Positions 6,737-7,378 of a DNA stretch of 7,378 nucleotides are shown in pieces. The stretch's first letter is position 1, and every line of letters starts with the position of its first letter. Source of the DNA: Deltaproteobacteria bacterium (GTDB lineage Bacteria; Desulfobacterota; Desulfobacteria; Desulfobacterales; B30-G6); the NCBI GenBank assembly GCA_003647375.1, contig QMMS01000222.1:1-7378 (forward strand). Direction: 5' to 3'. The position numbers and the translations under genes were made by a program. The notes beneath the pieces were generated by a model. It saw only the letters and a program-made list of their open reading frames with translations, did no database searches and was not told the DNA's origin.

Positions 6737-7247
6737 CTTGCCAATACATTCTTTTTAATGGTTTTTCAGTATATTGATATATGCAAATCTATCTTTGATG
6801 CGCATAAATACTCTGATTCTTACCAAAGTCATCCTTGATTAATTCGTGTTCGAGAATATTTATGCCCAATATTTGAGTTTTATAAAGTACGAGTAGAAAA
6901 TAAATAACTTGGTTCGATAATCAATAACATGGCAGTTATGTCAAGTTGTAAAGATTACATCACTGTTGACGATAGGCGCCGAGCTTAGACTTTATGATTA
7001 AACTTAATATACTGATATCACATCTATTTTTGATCAAATCAACTATCGGTTAGTGCTTTCAGAGGTATTGATTTCCGTTTGTAGCTTACACATTTAGATA
7101 TTTCGAATTATCTCCGAATATGCTCGAGAATTAGAGTTGACCCCAATGTTGCATAAACAACATGGCAAAGGATAATCAATGGGTTGTTATTATAACCAAT
7201 ATCTTAGGAAAAACATCATTTCCTGGATATTCTACCAGGTTAATTCA
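6737..7247. other. Gene-free AT-rich region
   Basis: About 510 bp without a supported gene, RNA or promoter on either strand. Two minor structures are visible. One is a stem-loop, ATGTTG-CATAAA-CAACAT (7146-7163), with no T-run on either side. The other is a diverged pair resembling ATAYTGATAT...ATCTATYTTTGAT (about 6771-6799 and 7009-7033). Base composition and frequent stops in all frames fit decayed or neutral intergenic DNA. Confidence 0.5.
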
Positions 7248-7378
7248 TCCGACTTCGCTCTTCGAGCTACGACGTGACAAGTCCGACTTCGCTCTTCGAG
7301 CTACGACGGGACAAGTCCGACTTCGCTCTTCGAGCTACGACGGGACAAGTCCGACTTCGCTCTTCGAGCTACGACGGG
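7248..7378. repeat. 34-bp direct tandem repeat array, continuing beyond the right edge
   Basis: Units lie at 7248-7281, 7282-7315, 7316-7349 and 7350-7378 (first 29 bp only). Each starts TCCGACTTCG and ends GGGACAAG. The only difference in the complete units is T for G at 7275 in the first copy, so the array is young or kept uniform. There are no spacers, so this is not a CRISPR array. Each unit contains GCTC-TTC-GAGC, a small stem-loop, and an outer GTCC/GGAC pairing is possible across unit junctions. The array is much more GC-rich than the AT-rich DNA before it. The period is not a multiple of three and shifts frame at every unit, which argues against a coding repeat. Function is unknown. 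Confidence 0.95.

Noticed and set aside
7143..7165. Stem-loop with ATGTTG/CAACAT arms as a terminator or IS end
   Set aside because: No T-run on either strand and no matching partner repeat in the window.
7248..7378. CRISPR array
   Set aside because: The 34-bp units abut directly with no unique spacers.

Overview
The window looks like a stretch of a Gram-negative, probably anaerobic or facultative bacterial chromosome. I lean weakly to a Desulfobacterota-like proteobacterium. That lean rests on a tripartite tricarboxylate transporter with a periplasmic binding protein, a signal peptide, moderate GC in the genes, and scattered palindromic repeats. No rRNA, tRNA, phage or plasmid gene is visible, so the taxonomy is inference only.

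All six confident genes lie on the minus strand and read right to left as one apparent operon: tctC (periplasmic tricarboxylate-binding protein), tctB (small membrane subunit), tctA (large membrane subunit), prpD (2-methylcitrate dehydratase family), prpB (2-methylisocitrate lyase family), then a GntR/FCD regulator that runs off the left edge. Spacing is tight except in the tctA-prpD gap. prpD and prpB overlap by one base (TAATG), tctB and tctA are 3 nt apart, and gntR starts 18 nt after prpB. The 144-nt tctA-prpD gap holds three consecutive perfect palindromes.

Upstream of tctC is a near-consensus sigma70-type promoter (TTGACA, 17 nt, TATAAG). A 14-bp perfect palindrome, AATTGTCGACAATT, sits at the expected transcription start. 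A second copy of its TTGTCGACAA core lies 106 bp further upstream. These are good candidate operators for the operon's own GntR regulator, which suggests ligand-relieved repression, possibly with DNA looping.

The genes suggest capture and import of a tricarboxylate (TctCBA), dehydration (PrpD) and C-C cleavage (PrpB), under a dedicated regulator. Methylcitrate synthase and an aconitase or AcnD/PrpF are absent from the window. This fits scavenging of external 2-methylcitrate or a related acid better than a complete propionate-oxidising methylcitrate cycle, but the missing steps may be encoded elsewhere.

To the right of the promoter (about 6.44-7.25 kb) the DNA is AT-rich and nearly gene-free, with one possible 32-codon ORF that has a good ribosome binding site. 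The window ends inside a perfect-to-near-perfect 34-bp direct tandem repeat array (at least 3.85 copies) that continues past the right edge.
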